The notes under the pieces: generated by a model
Database searches by the model: none
Told to the model about the DNA's origin: nothing
What the model saw: the letters and a program-made list of their open reading frames with translations, nothing else
Made by a program: the position numbers and the translations under genes
In this document: positions 34,717-46,649 of the stretch, piece after piece
Layout of the letters: each line of letters starts with the position of its first letter
Position numbering within the stretch: the stretch's first letter is position 1
Source: Synanceia verrucosa
Taxonomy: Eukaryota; Chordata; Actinopteri; Perciformes; Synanceiidae
NCBI GenBank assembly: GCA_029721515.1
Contig: CM056569.1
Location: 14,178,507 to 14,242,506 of the forward strand
Length of the DNA stretch: 64,000 nt
Direction: 5' to 3'

Positions 34717-34833
34717 CCATCCATCCATTATCTACCGCTTATCCTCATAGGGTCGCGGGGGGCTGGAGCCTATCCCAGCTGTCTTAGGGCAGAAGGCAGG
34801 GTACACCCTGGACAAGTGTCCACCTCATCGCAG
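34717..34833 (-). mobile_element. SINE, 5'-truncated copy
   Basis: TCCATCCATCCATTATCTACCGCTTATCC, GGGTCGCGGGGGGCTGGAGCC, GGGTACACCCTGGACAAGTG, CTCATCGCAG: reverse complement of the 3' part of the SINE. The match stops abruptly, as expected for incomplete reverse transcription. Confidence 0.88.
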
Positions 34834-34963
34834 ACTGGATGGGCTTGTCTCAGTGTAATGTGGTGTGAAATAATGTGAGGTAAATACTTGTGGTGGTGTA
34901 AAAGCCTGACCAGCAGGAGAGAGAGCAGGAATATGAGCCAGACTCAAGCCTGTCTTGTCTGTC

Positions 34964-35080
34964 TGTGCAGCTTCTCAATCATCCAGGTTGAGCAAAAAAA
35001 GGCGTCAGCCGGACTTGCTTGAGGTTTGTTGAAGAGGTTTCACCTCTCATTCAAGAGGCTTCTCCTGAAGAAGCTCTTTT
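34964..35080. repeat. Interspersed-repeat remnant ('CCTCTCATTCAAGAGGCTTC')
   Basis: CAGCTTCTCAATCATCCAGG ... GAAGAGGTTTCACCTCTCATTCAAGAGGCTTCTCC resembles a widespread fish repeat that I recall but cannot name. Confidence 0.45.
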
Positions 35081-36226
35081 TGATGCTTTGGTCTTGTTAA
35101 TCAATCTTTTGAGCCCCTGAATAATAAGTCCAGTTCATTAATACTGTACTGTATTTTCTAGTTTTGCACACTTTTCCTCTCTGTTGTGTTCACATACCAG
35201 ATGGATCAAGAAGCAGTGAATAAGAGAGGTTTCAAAAAACTGAAGGTATCTGTGTTATTAAGAACCACTACTGGCTAAAGTGACCTTTGACGGTGAAATC
35301 ATCCTCTTTTCCTCCTGCATCCATCTCCTCATTCTGTCTGTTTATGAAAACACCCCACATATCTCTGTGGATATTGATATTGATATCACCCTGCTAATCA
35401 CCGTGGAGAAACCCAACCATGCATCACCCTCTGCAGGTCATGCCATTATGTAACATGTCATCAAAACGCTGTGATTAAAAATGAAGAACTAGAGCTCATC
35501 TGCACGCTACGCTGCACTGAAAATGGTGTGAGAAAGTTTTTACTCGCTGCGTGGCATGAGCCCCACTTCTTCCAAAGCTCTCAGAGGAGGTGGAGAAACT
35601 TCTAATGAACAGAGTGGAGGCGGTGGAGCTGGTGGAGGCCACAGAGCCCTGTGCTGAGGACAGACTCTCTGCTTTGTATCTCCACAAGACAACGGGTCAA
35701 CTTTCCTTCTGTCTCTGTCTTCCTCGCTGTGGCTCTGTTTGTATTTAGAGCTGCTGGCTGTTTCTTCCTCCCCTCTCTCCTGTCGGTTCGAGTGGGTCTA
35801 ATGCTCCATCCCTTGTCAGCTTCTCCTCTTCATCTTTTTGTTTTTTCATCCCTTGCTTTCATTTCCTCTCATGTCTTCTTTCCTTCATCAGCATATTTCT
35901 GTCGCTGGACATAATGTCAGCATCTCCTCTTGTCTCCTTGCTTCCTTTTTTTTGTGTATTTCAAATCTGTGTTGCTTCTTTGTTATTCTGTCCCTTCGTG
36001 TCATGTCCTGCCTCCTTAATGAAACTTCAAAGAACCCTTCCTGTTTTAACCTCCGAGTCTAGACTTCATGTCGGTGTGTGTTTGTGTGCACACACATATG
36101 GATATTCATGGGTGTGTTTGATCCACATACAGAGGGTGATGGACTGAGGAGAGTGACTACTTCACAGATGGAGCAACATGCTGTTCAGCTCAACACTGTT
36201 GGACATACAGTATACTCAGCAGCAGG

Positions 36227-36262
<36 letters not shown>

Positions 36263-38631
36263 CTATATGCAGCACTGCAGATGAGAGGAAAGGGCTGCTT
36301 CTTGATCCGTGTATTGTTTCAGAGATTGCCAGAGAGCCTTCTGAGCACACTCACTTTCATTCTGCTTAAAAGAGAGGTTTGAGGGGAGTAGCAGCTCTTA
36401 GGATCCAGCCTTAATTGGGTCAGTTCTGTAGGTTTGTCGACCCCTTTGTTCTTAAATATGTGTTTTTACATGAGAGCAGAGATACAGAGATATTTCTAGT
36501 TTAGTTTTTTTTTTTTATTAGCTTAGAGTGAGACATTTTTATTTACACAAAAAGCAGGTCTACGTCACAGAGACGGCAGCCATGTTTCTGACCACACTTG
36601 GCACACGAGAAGAGTTTCGGTTGGTTGAAATTCTACACTGCACCTTAAAACCACTAAACATTTCTGGCAAAGCAAATAAAGCAAATAATAGTACTGCCAT
36701 GCACCTGTATTTTGAAGCACATACAGCGTCAGTAACTTTATATTTAGTTAAACTGTAGCAAAGGATAGCTTTCAAACATTTTATGTTGTCCAGTTGTGTC
36801 TAATCCCTTGCACATCTTTTACAATCTTTCTATGGTGATGTTTTTTTATGGTTAGAATGTAATCCAAGATGTAATTACTGTGTTTTGTTACTGCTTTGGA
36901 GAGCAGCATGTGCCGTCCTCAAATGTTGGACAGAAACTCGTTTAAAGGGATTTCTCAACATGCCTTTAATGAGACAAGATGAGTAAGAATACACTCTCAT
37001 CCACAACAAGGCTTTTAACGACATAATAGACCAATACATTTTGGGGCTCTAACAGAGGGCCAGCAGGCTGTCAAGTGGAGTGGGTGAATGTAATTATAAC
37101 TTCTATTTCCCTGAGTGATTTGTGAAAATCTAACAACACTGCAGACAGGAAGGACACTTTGATATATGAGACTTTTTTACTCCTTAAACTGAAAATAATG
37201 AATAATGAAGCTGTCTGACAAACAGTCATGTGGAGTTCAGTTAGGCAGAAGGATGCTGCGACTGATGATTATTTTGGTGTCTTTTTTATTAAATTAAATG
37301 GTCCTGTGTTCTTTCCTTTGCATTTCTGGCTGCACTCAGAATGGACAAATGACATGGGCAAACATTCAATGTCAGCATTTGGCACTCAGAGAAATATTGC
37401 TAAACCTTCTTTTGTTACATCTTCTTTTTCAAATTCCTGATAAGAGATTGGCTGTCTAAGTATCTATTTGCCACAGACAGGAAAGCAACCTTGACCAGGC
37501 GTCATTACATCTTCACCTCTCTGTAAACACATGTCACAGAAACAGTCCAAGGTCTGGTTTGCTAAAATGAATGGTGACACAGAATAGTGTAATATTTATG
37601 ACAAGAAAATAACAAACAAGACCTGCCAAACCTCAGACCTAAAGAAGCTTGTAATAGCACACAGTGTCTGCAAGTAAAAATAAAGGTGCTATGGTTGAAC
37701 CCGTGTGAGAGATGAATGTGAAATATCTCAAATTAATATCAGGCTGTGGAATAGGTTTAAAAGTGAAGACACAAAAACAAACAAGTTCAATGTCACTTTA
37801 TTTAGCTGGGAAGACTAATGGCAAAAAATAACACGTCATGCCTTGCACCTCTCTCTTTAACTGAAGCTAACAGCACCTGTACTCACATTAATTGTCATTT
37901 TGGTTCCAGTCTGCAGCCCTGAGAGCTGTATACAGCAGTGTGACTTCGTTCATTGAATCTTTAATGTGTTTCCATGGGCCTCTGTCTTGTTACTTGTCTT
38001 GTATTGCCGACAGAAATGAGGAGAGGAATGCTTTGCTGCACTCACATAATCACAGAAAACAGGTTGTCTTGTCCTTGCACAGCCACAAATTAGAGAGACA
38101 GAACTGGATGAATGATACTATAAGGTCAACAAAGCACATAGTTAAGTTGATTTTCACATTTTTATAATAAGCAATAAACCCCAACCTTGAGGCCTCTCCA
38201 CCTCTTGTGTGAATTGCACTCTGCACCTTGGAGATATGTGGCATTGATTGTGTTAGTGACAACCGTGGCAAGCTTTGACTTGGTAGGAATACAGCTCAGC
38301 TCCACAAACCCTGCTGGCTCCACCTGGCTGGCTACTGGGCTTTTGGATGACAGGCCGCTTCACTGTGCAGCTGCCTTCCGGATGGCTGGCTGGTGTTTGG
38401 ACTGACTGCTTGGATGCTTGTATTATTAGCTGTAGTCTGACTTAATGGTAAAGAGGTTCAGTTCTTATTATCATTCTCTGACTCTGTACTTTTCAGAGGA
38501 ATTAATTTAAACTGGTGTAGCTGAAGTTTAATGACAGGGATTAACTCATCTCAGTTTGTTTCTTATCTGTACAAAAGAAAAAGAAAAGTCCCTGTTTCTG
38601 TTACTGGTTATAACGCAATTGTGTAGGATTG
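35081..38631. other. Intergenic, no gene recognised
   Basis: A pyrimidine-rich stretch at about 35695-36020 and a (CA)n tract at 36228-36260. No gene is supported. Confidence 0.5.
36228..36260. repeat. (CA)n microsatellite
   Basis: About 16 CA units. Confidence 0.95.
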
Positions 38632-38646
38632 CCACCAGGGGGCGCC
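38632..38646 (+). promoter_or_regulatory. CTCF core motif (full consensus match)
   Basis: CCACCAGGGGGCGCC fits all 15 positions of the vertebrate CTCF core CCASYAGRKGGCRSC. It lies between the two genes, about 9.7 kb upstream of fgf11 exon 1 and just ahead of a promoter-like segment. Occupancy is inference. The same motif can also be carried by transposon copies. Confidence 0.6.
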
Positions 38647-38799
38647 CGAAAAAAAGAAACCCTCCGAAAATCCCTCATTGAAAATAAGTATTTATTTATT
38701 TTTCATGAGAAAACGTACTGAATCAGGGTGGATACAACAGGATTATATGATATAAAAATATACATATTCAATAATAATTTTGTACAAACTCGTCCGCAG

Positions 38800-39345
38800 T
38801 TGACGCCATCTTTTGATTGGCTGCTGAGAGCTGCTGCGTCACAGGTGGATGTTTGGTTGTCGTGCTCGTGTTAGCTAAATTCAAAGAAGAAAGAGAAATA
38901 AGAGAAATAAATATATACACAGTATATATACATTTTGTCGCTGTGGCTGTGTGTTTCATTATGTGGCGGTTTGAAACGAGCCACAGTGGAAGCTGACTGA
39001 GATGCAGAGTCATTTTTATTCATTTATTTATGGAGCAAGTAAGGATAACCTGCCGAACTTCACTTGGCTAAACCACAGAGTGGGATTAGCCTTTAGCGTC
39101 GCTGTCGCGGAGTGCACTTGCGTTGTGAAGACCATAAACCTCAGCAGACTTATTCAAGCTGTTCCTCTCTACTTGGCAGTGTTAGAGCAGCTACATGCGA
39201 GCAGCTTTTTCTTTGCGTCTTTTTCGGCTGAAGGCACACCGGAGAAACAGGTGTGGAGACAAGAAGCTAGCTAGCTAGCTAGCTACCTGGCACTGCCGTC
39301 CACTATCTCCATGACAACTAAGAAGAGGACACAGAGGCTGCGACA
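38800..39345 (+). promoter_or_regulatory. Candidate promoter and first exon of an unannotated transcript
   Basis: A compact cluster is seen: a YY1-type GCCATCTT (38805-38812), an inverted CCAAT box ATTGG (38816-38820), a CRE/ATF-like TGCGTCAC (38835-38842) and TATATA-like runs at about 38911-38930. Downstream, 38950-39345 has raised CpG content, an AGCT-repeat stretch (39266-39287) common in fish 5' UTRs, and an ATG at 39311 opening MTTKKRTQRLR. This runs into a possible donor GACA|GTGAGT (39345/39346), which lacks the usual last G. The peptide is not recognised. It could equally be a transposon end. Confidence 0.3.
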
Positions 39346-39710
39346 GTGAGTACACAACTCTTTAAAGTTACATCTGCCTGTTGACGACATTATTGGTATT
39401 AGTATTATTTTTATTATTTTGACAGTTTGTGTTTTGAAAACAGTGAGAGCTACAACTCTCTAAATGTGCAATATTTTCTTAATTGCGCAATATTACTGTC
39501 CTTGGATATTTTTTACTTTTTTTTCTTTACTCTGCTCTTCACTCTCAATAATTTGAGAAAATATTTGAGTGAAATATTTCAATCCAGTGTAACCTACTTT
39601 GACAAATTTAATTTTCTACTTAGTCTACTGTTTATGTATGCCACCGCCTCTTATTTCCTGTGTAGGCCCTTATTTATGTTGCCACACTATCCTTCCTACA
39701 TATCTTTGCT

Positions 39711-39782
39711 ACTGTAACAATGTAAATTTCCCCACTGGTGAGACGAACAAAGGTTTATCTTATCTTATCTTTTCTTATCTTA
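39711..39782 (+). mobile_element. LINE/SINE-like 3' tail remnant
   Basis: CTGTAACAATGTAAATTTCCCCACTGG..GA..AACAAAGG followed by (TTATC)n resembles the 3' end of common fish non-LTR elements ('TTTCCCC...AATAAAGG' then a TATCT-type repeat). The 5' extent is not determined. Confidence 0.55.
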
Positions 39783-40122
39783 ATGTCAAATAAGTCCTGT
39801 GGCCTGTTAGTGAAGGTTAACCCTGTGCTAGTTGAGTCCAGTGTGCTGTCATGTCAGTGATGCTTACCCAGTGGAAATGCTTATTGTGTTCTGGCTGCAA
39901 GTTATAGTATTTTTTTAGTATATAGATGTCATGTTGGTGGTAATGTGAGTCTGTTTGTTTGTGGTTGCTGTAACTGTATGCCTGCATCGTGGTTAGTCAG
40001 CAGTCAGTGTTGTGTTGCAGTCTGCAACCTCATGGTGATTTCTGCTGTGATTAAATGGACCTCACAAGAATAAGACCTGTCATTTTGTCATCATTATTTA
40101 TGTTGTCATATTTAGTAATATA

Positions 40123-40126
<4 letters not shown>

Positions 40127-40173
<47 letters not shown>
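40127..40173. repeat. (TA)n microsatellite
   Basis: About 22 AT units. Confidence 0.95.
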
Positions 40174-40176
<3 letters not shown>

Positions 40177-40460
40177 CTATAAGCTACTAATGATTTCTTT
40201 CATTATAGGCTACTGTGTTGTTTTCCTTTTTAATCATTTGTTTTGATCGACTAACTGTAAAAACCTAAATATATTCTAACTGACTGAGTGATTCATGGCA
40301 AAGTTTTTCAGTACTGTGACTGGATTAACCAAAGTGATTTTGATGAATCAGGTTAAACCAAAAAAGTATTTGAATATGATATGATACAGAGTGATATAAA
40401 TGCAGCTCTTATTGTGTAACCGCAATAAAGGGACCAGGAAGCTATTTAGAATAGACATAT

Positions 40461-40522
40461 CATTATTATTATTATTATTATTATTAATATTATTATTATT
40501 ACTATTGTTGTTATTATTGTCC
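40461..40522. repeat. (ATT)n microsatellite
   Basis: About 20 ATT units with two interruptions. Source of a spurious poly-Asn/poly-Leu frame. Confidence 0.95.
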
Positions 40523-41225
40523 GGATCAAGGATATGTTCTAAGTCAACATTTCTAACAACCCTCATTCAGAAGGGTTGTCTCTCCATTCATATATTGAAA
40601 CAAAAGAGTGTTGTCTCTTGTCTTTGAGGGGCTCCACGGCTAACAATAAAACCTACTATATAGAGTTTCAAAAGTGGGATTTGATTTGTTAAAAAAAAAG
40701 TATAACTGTAAAGTGGCTGTATGTACAAATGCATGTGATATCAGCATTTTGGCAATTATCATTCTGATCTTTTGTTTGTAGCGGGTTCCACGTTGCTACT
40801 GCAATTATTCACAGCTTCATCAGGAAATATTATTTGAGAAAGTATTAAATATAAGATTTCCCCTTGTCCTGCTAAATTATCACAGAACCTGCAGGCTTCA
40901 TGATACGTTGATAACATGATGAATTCAGCGGAATAGTAACAAAACATGCTCATCACACACAAACAGTCCTGATCCAATCTCACAATTTTTTTTTTTTTTT
41001 TTGCAGCATCTAGGGAGGACAAAGCTGTGAATCCCTGCATCATGTGTTCATCCCCACAGAAAATTCCTCCATATCAATCTCAATTTAAGGCCCATTTGTC
41101 TCAGACTTGTGGCTTTTAGCAGGCGCTGACTCACACATTATTATTGTACATTATTGTACATTATTGCATTATTTGAGGCAGCACAGCACAGTTGAGACAT
41201 AGTTGTAGTGTCTAATCCAGATCTC

Positions 41226-41237
41226 ACACACGCACAC

Positions 41238-41284
<47 letters not shown>
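41226..41284. repeat. (CA)n microsatellite
   Basis: CA repeat with CG interruptions near its start, about 58 bp. Confidence 0.95.
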
Positions 41285-41287
<3 letters not shown>

Positions 41288-41727
41288 CATAAGACGACAC
41301 AAAACAAATGACAAACATACTTTCCTACCTTTTGTATCAGCTTTGACGTGACTTCTTTTGTGGTCTTATAGATGTACTGTGTGTGCGCTTTCTATCTTTA
41401 TTGGGTATATTTATCTGTGACACCAAGTCTTGGCAGGACATAGGCAGACATATAAAGCCATAATGTATTACCGCTCGGCTCGCTTCATGCAGTTGCTGAT
41501 GTCAAGATGACAAATCCTGAGCTATATGTCATACAGCTCTGTGTACATTGTACAAGTTTTCTATATATGTATAGAACTTTTTTCAATGTATGATTTTTGT
41601 GCATTTCTATCATGTATCATCCCAAACTTGCTTGACTTTCTCAAAATCAATCAAAAACATTTATTGTCATTGTATGATGAAAAAGAAAATTCTCCCAATT
41701 GTTTTTTAATGAATTAGCCTCGGGCCT

Positions 41728-42091
41728 GGGCGGCACGGTGGTGTAGTGGTTAGCACTGTCGCCTCACAGCAAGAAGGTACCGGGTTTGAATCCCGGGCCC
41801 GGGGCCTTTCTGTGTGGAGTTTGCATGTTCTCCCCATGTCTGCGTGGGTTCTCTCTGGTACTCCGGCTTCCTCCCACCATCCAAAAACATGCATGGGATT
41901 AGGTTAATTGGCTAATTTAAATTGACCGTTGGTGTGAATGTGAGTGTGAGTGGTTGTCTGTCTCTATGTGCCCTGCGATGAGGTGGCGACTTGTCCAGGG
42001 TGTACCCTGCCTTCCGCCCTAAGACAGCTGGGATAGGCTCCAGCCCCCCCGCGACCCTATGAGGATAAGCGGTAGATAATGGATGGATGGA
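41728..42091 (+). mobile_element. tRNA-headed SINE, complete copy with target duplication
   Basis: Flanked by a perfect 13-bp direct repeat TAGCCTCGGGCCT (41715-41727 and 42092-42104). The 5' head GGGCGGCACGGTGGTGTAGT has a box A-like TGGTGTAGTGG (starting about 41738), and box B is GGTTTGAATCC (41783-41793). Together they resemble a tRNA promoter (the head recalls tRNA-Glu). The body includes TTTCTGTGTGGAGTTTGCAT, CATGCATGGGATTAGGTTAA and CAGCTGGGATAGGCTCCAGC. The 3' end is GATAAGCGGTAG followed by (ATGG)n. Target duplication, Pol III-like head and simple tail support LINE-dependent retrotransposition. Confidence 0.92.
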
Positions 42092-43691
42092 TAGCCTCGG
42101 GCCTTGAGTTTTTATCCCTGTAACAACTAACATACTGCAGTAAGTAGGGATGCACTCATCCGGTATTGGTATTGCAGAGACGTCATCCAAACACTTACTC
42201 CCAGTGCGGATAGTACCTAGATTTATTTGCATTTGCAGCTTTTACCTCCTTACCTTTTTTGCTGCTTCTGTGACATTTTGCAGCCTTTACTGCCCACAGA
42301 AATTTCTGTATCAGTGAGCTGCCTACACATAGATACAAACAATGAAATTATTATTATAAATTATTTGTATAGCACTATTTTGCCATGTAACTAATATGCT
42401 TATATTTACTGTGAATCACATGTCTCATGAATGGAGGAATCTTTCACAAAAATGAGCAATGTTGATAACATCCATATTGACTGATAACAGGCTGTATGGC
42501 CTTATGATTTCTGAGACATTTCACACTAACTAGAATGAGTAAAATATAGAATATGGCCAAAAATGTTGATGCAAGATATAAAATTCAGGGGTTTCACTGC
42601 CACTATAAGCATTTTTCCACAGGGATTTTGGGATAAAATAAAACACAATCTGGAAAAATGTAAACAGATTTCATAGAGCCAAAAATGGGGTGGATGAAGG
42701 AGGTAGAGAGAAAGACGGAGAGAAACAGCCTTAATCAGGGTTATTGGAGCCAGAAATAACAAATGAGCCAACACGCCTTTACATAATGAGCCCGAGATTA
42801 GACTGAGAGACAAAACAGTACCAGTCACCTCCAGAGTGTCAGAGAGAGAAATAAAGAGGGTTACATGAGAAGTGATGATGGGAGGGAGGAGATGAAGAGA
42901 TGATGAGTAATATGAAGACGAGGAGAGGAGACATGGGGACTGCTGTGGTGTTTTTGCATCTCTATTCTTGGTCATATAACTTTGCAAATTTTAAACATTT
43001 TAGCCGTTTGGATCAAAAATAGTGTATTGATGTGTTTATGATTAAATTGTATACAGGAGCAAGTTCTTCTTTTTGCTGTCAAAATGCACCAGACTGATGC
43101 ATTTAACTTAAAATGTACACCATGTAATCTGCAGTCACTGCAATACATATAAACTGAGCTTTATAGTGAAAAGCAGCTTTATCATGATTGTAGGCTCTGT
43201 ATTGCAGGAAATGGCACATTCAAGTGTTAAATAGATGCAAATTTTTCTGTCGTATCTCATCTAAATAATGCTGCTGATCAGATTTATGCCGACTGACTAA
43301 CATGGGAAATGATAGCCTTAATGTAAGCCCATTGTGCAAAAAGTTCCATGTCAGAGGTTAGCATCTTAAAATGTCAAAATCTCATAGTTAATCTTAACCT
43401 CAGGTTCATCTTAAAATGCTAATTGCAGGAAACGTGAGTCTAAAATGCTACCATGTTAGACTTTGTCTCACCACTGTCTATAAACAATATTCACTGAAAC
43501 AAAATTGAGATTCATGCTTGTATTGTATGTCCTTATATATAACCTGTGCGTAATCTTTCTTTGTCAATGCTGAATTCTTATGTATAGTTATTGCAGAGTT
43601 AAAGGTGTTCCTAAAGAACCATGTGAATTGAACTCGAGGTCGAGGAGACGTGCAGACAGAACTGAGCCAGTCTGTCTGGCTGAGGAGACAG

Positions 43692-43732
43692 AGGGTGGAT
43701 GGATAGATGGATGGATAGATGGATGGATGATA
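43692..43732. repeat. (GGAT/AGAT)n tetranucleotide repeat
   Basis: Alternating GGATGGATAGAT units, about 40 bp. Confidence 0.9.
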
Positions 43733-46139
43733 TGGAGGGCGGGGTGGAAAACAATGCTGCGGCTACACTGCGGCCAGCGAGTCCTAATCACTGTCACCCT
43801 CAGAGACATTGGCCAATGGAAACTGACTCACTCGGGAAACAGATTCATGTCCAGCCACCCGTGGATTAGATGGCATTGGCACAAACACACACATCCAAGC
43901 CTGTGCATGCAGATGTTGCATAAATAAGCAAACTAACTGACTCTGTACATATCTTTTTTCTCTCGCCCCTGTTTCTATATCTCTCTTTCTGTCTCATCTT
44001 GGCCAGTGTTTTAGTCCATCTCCTTGGCGGACTCTGTTCTCTCTCCTGGCACTCTCCATGTCTTGGCTCGCCTGCACCGAGTGATGTCTTCATCTCAATC
44101 GACCAGCGTCTGTTTCTCCACACCCCCCCAAACCAAATCTTCCCTCCATACCAGTTTCCATCCTCTCGCTTGCTTGTTGAAACACTGTCCTTTCAAGCTT
44201 CCAGGCTTTTCCTGACGTCTATGGACTGTCTGTCTCAGCACTGCCGGCCCAGTGTGTGATTTAAGAGGAGGAGTTGGAGCTGGAGACTGTGGGGCAGCTT
44301 CCAGTCTAGGTGGTTGGATCTGTAGAGAAGCAGAGGAATGCCCTTGGGTGGAGAGTTGGGATAAGATAGCCATGGTGCAGTAAGAGGACAGGACAAGGAG
44401 AGTGAGAGAGATAATTACGTTATTTAACAGCTCAGGAAACTGCAATACGGTAGCGATAGGTGATTGAGTGCATGAGTGTGTGTCAATGTGTGTGCGTAGG
44501 GGAAATCCTGCAGGGTTTTCTCTTCTCGTTCCCTGCAAGGCCAGCAGAAACAGGGAGGGAGAGACCAGTCGCAGGTCTGCCCACAATCCCACAATATCAT
44601 TTTACTATTTGCTTCTCAGGGGAACGCTGGCTGCTCCAGGGGCTGAAGCACTGTTGCTCTGCTGTCATCACGGTTTAATTCCAACATTGTGTCACAAACA
44701 GGAGGGGAATTATTCTTTTATTTTCTTAGCAGTCATTGGAGAGGATGTTTGGATGTTTTAAAACACCCTGATAATCAGACAAACTTAATTTTTCTAATAT
44801 TGTTCTTGAAAAAGTTTCCATTGCCATTTGTGTGTCTTTTTTTTTTTTTTGTCTGGCGCTGGCACAGGAAGCTGACGTCCTCATACTTAAGACTGCCAGC
44901 AAAGCTCTAATTGGATTGTTTATTTTTCCAACAGGGGAAACAGTTGTCAGTAAGGACAATTACACCCAACTGCTGAAAAAGGAGAGAGCAATGAGTATTT
45001 AGACTACATACAGTACATTTTTACGTAAATTTATTGAGGAGAAATCAATGTTTAGACTATGAACCTAAACATTATAATAAATGTGTTGTGTATGATAGAA
45101 GAATAAAAATACCCCATCATCAACATTGGCATTGACACTGTACTAATATCACTGTGACTCATGTAAACTCATTGGAAAGATATTAATAAATATTTGTCCA
45201 GTGATGGATGGATGGATGGGAGGTACAAGGCTTTTCAGTGATGTCATCTGTAAGTCACTGCATTGTTGGTTGCTGAAAGTCTTGCCATGCTGCCAGCCTA
45301 TTCCTGGTGTTATTCAGACAGATTTTGTTTACTTTAATTCATTTTTATTTTGGCCTTAATTTAGCCAGGAGGATCTCTTAAAGGGACAGTTATTCTCCCG
45401 ATCCCTCTTACTTGTAGCACTATTTATCAATCTAGATTGTTTTACTGTGAATTGCCAAATGTTGGAGATACCACCATAGAGATGTTTGCCTTCACTCCAG
45501 TTTAATGGAGCTAGATGGCACCCGCTGATAGTCAGTGTATTCCATTTTAAACAAGCATGTTTGTATGAGGAAATGAAAGATGCTCTATATGATGCCAGAG
45601 CAACAACAGTTTATATAAAGATCAAGTGGCGTCATGTCTATCTGAGCAGTGAATGTTTAGAGCTGTGCAGAGGCAATACAGGTTTCCTTCTCTCCAAAGC
45701 TAAGCTAAAAGACCTAGTGATTAAAATTAAAAACAATGAATAGTTTGACGCTGCATGATAAACACATACATGGTTGCCTCCGACATTTGCTCAGCTCAGT
45801 CTGAGAGTGTGCTGTAACAATGTGGCTTTGAACTGGGTAAAATCAATTTATGACAGCTGGTGGCAGACGACCACAATGCTGATGCAGAGAGGGATATGGC
45901 CCCGGCTTCCTGATCAGTTTAGCAGCTTCCAGTCACCAAATATCCACTTCTATAGTCTCCTACTGGAGGTGACGCAGCATCATTCATCACTGACGATCAC
46001 GTACAGTGGAGCAGATAGATGAACGATGGTTGATTGATGATAAATGACTGTTTAAAACAAAGAGACAAAATGTTGTTTCAAGTTGTGTTGTTGAAACCGT
46101 TTAATAAACACATTAAGTGCATATATTTTCCCTCATGCA

Positions 46140-46265
46140 AAATGATATAGATAATAGTAATATCGAATAAAGATTAATGATTTTTAATCATGATTAATCA
46201 AAATTAATCCACCACAACCTGTGATTAATCCGATTTAAAAATTTTAATTTTTTGACAGCACTAAT
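46140..46265. repeat. Decayed TAATC-rich repeat with 'TTTTTTGACAGCACTAA' end
   Basis: Repeated GATTAATC motifs ending TTTGACAGCACTAA, similar to the right end of the MITE at 6099-6300 (CTTTGACAGCCCTA). Probably a fragment of a related element. Confidence 0.5.
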
Positions 46266-46649
46266 TATAACCATAAGAGGAATTATAAATATTACCCAAA
46301 CATCCATCACAGACCAGCTTTTTGGGTTCAACTTTAACCTACTGGGTTTACTGTAGTTAATGGGATGGTGATCTAAATTTCTGGGTGCGAACACTTTTGG
46401 TTTAACCTCCAAATAATGTGGTTTAAATAATCTAACCATGCTATTGACCCTTGCTCTGTACTATACGTGCAGTGTACGTGACTGTTACATTTTACAGGAT
46501 GATTTTACGGATGATGTGATGGCAGTGACGCAAGAACCTGACTGACTCAGACAGTGTCACAGCATCTATATGTCCTTGTCATGGCAGAAGGCATAGCACT
46601 GACTGCCTCGCTTAGTTTGTCTCTTTAAGCCAACATCACTTCAGAGAAG

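Larger units (their letters stand above)
39346..41714. other. Intergenic / possible intron of the candidate transcript
   Basis: AT-rich. Contains a LINE-like 3' tail, (TA)n, (ATT)n and (CA)n tracts. No coding exon is recognised. Confidence 0.45.
42105..46649. other. Intergenic / fgf11 5' flank, no gene recognised
   Basis: Contains a (GGAT/AGAT)n tract (43692-43732), a short (GGAT)n at about 45203-45220 and a decayed repeat at 46140-46265. The 153- and 165-residue minus-strand frames at 42526-42987 and 44095-44592 show no domain, splice context or similarity that I recognise. Confidence 0.5.

Noticed and set aside
41728..41800. Possible tRNA gene (box A and box B)
   Set aside because: It cannot fold as a complete tRNA, is repeated elsewhere in the window with a long non-tRNA body and tail, and has target duplications, so it is a SINE.
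42526..42987. 153-residue minus-strand frame rich in Leu/Ser
   Set aside because: The hydrophobic look comes from a purine-rich + strand; no homology recognised.
44095..44592. 165-residue minus-strand frame
   Set aside because: No recognisable domain, no splice context, and composition like its surroundings. Best explained by chance.
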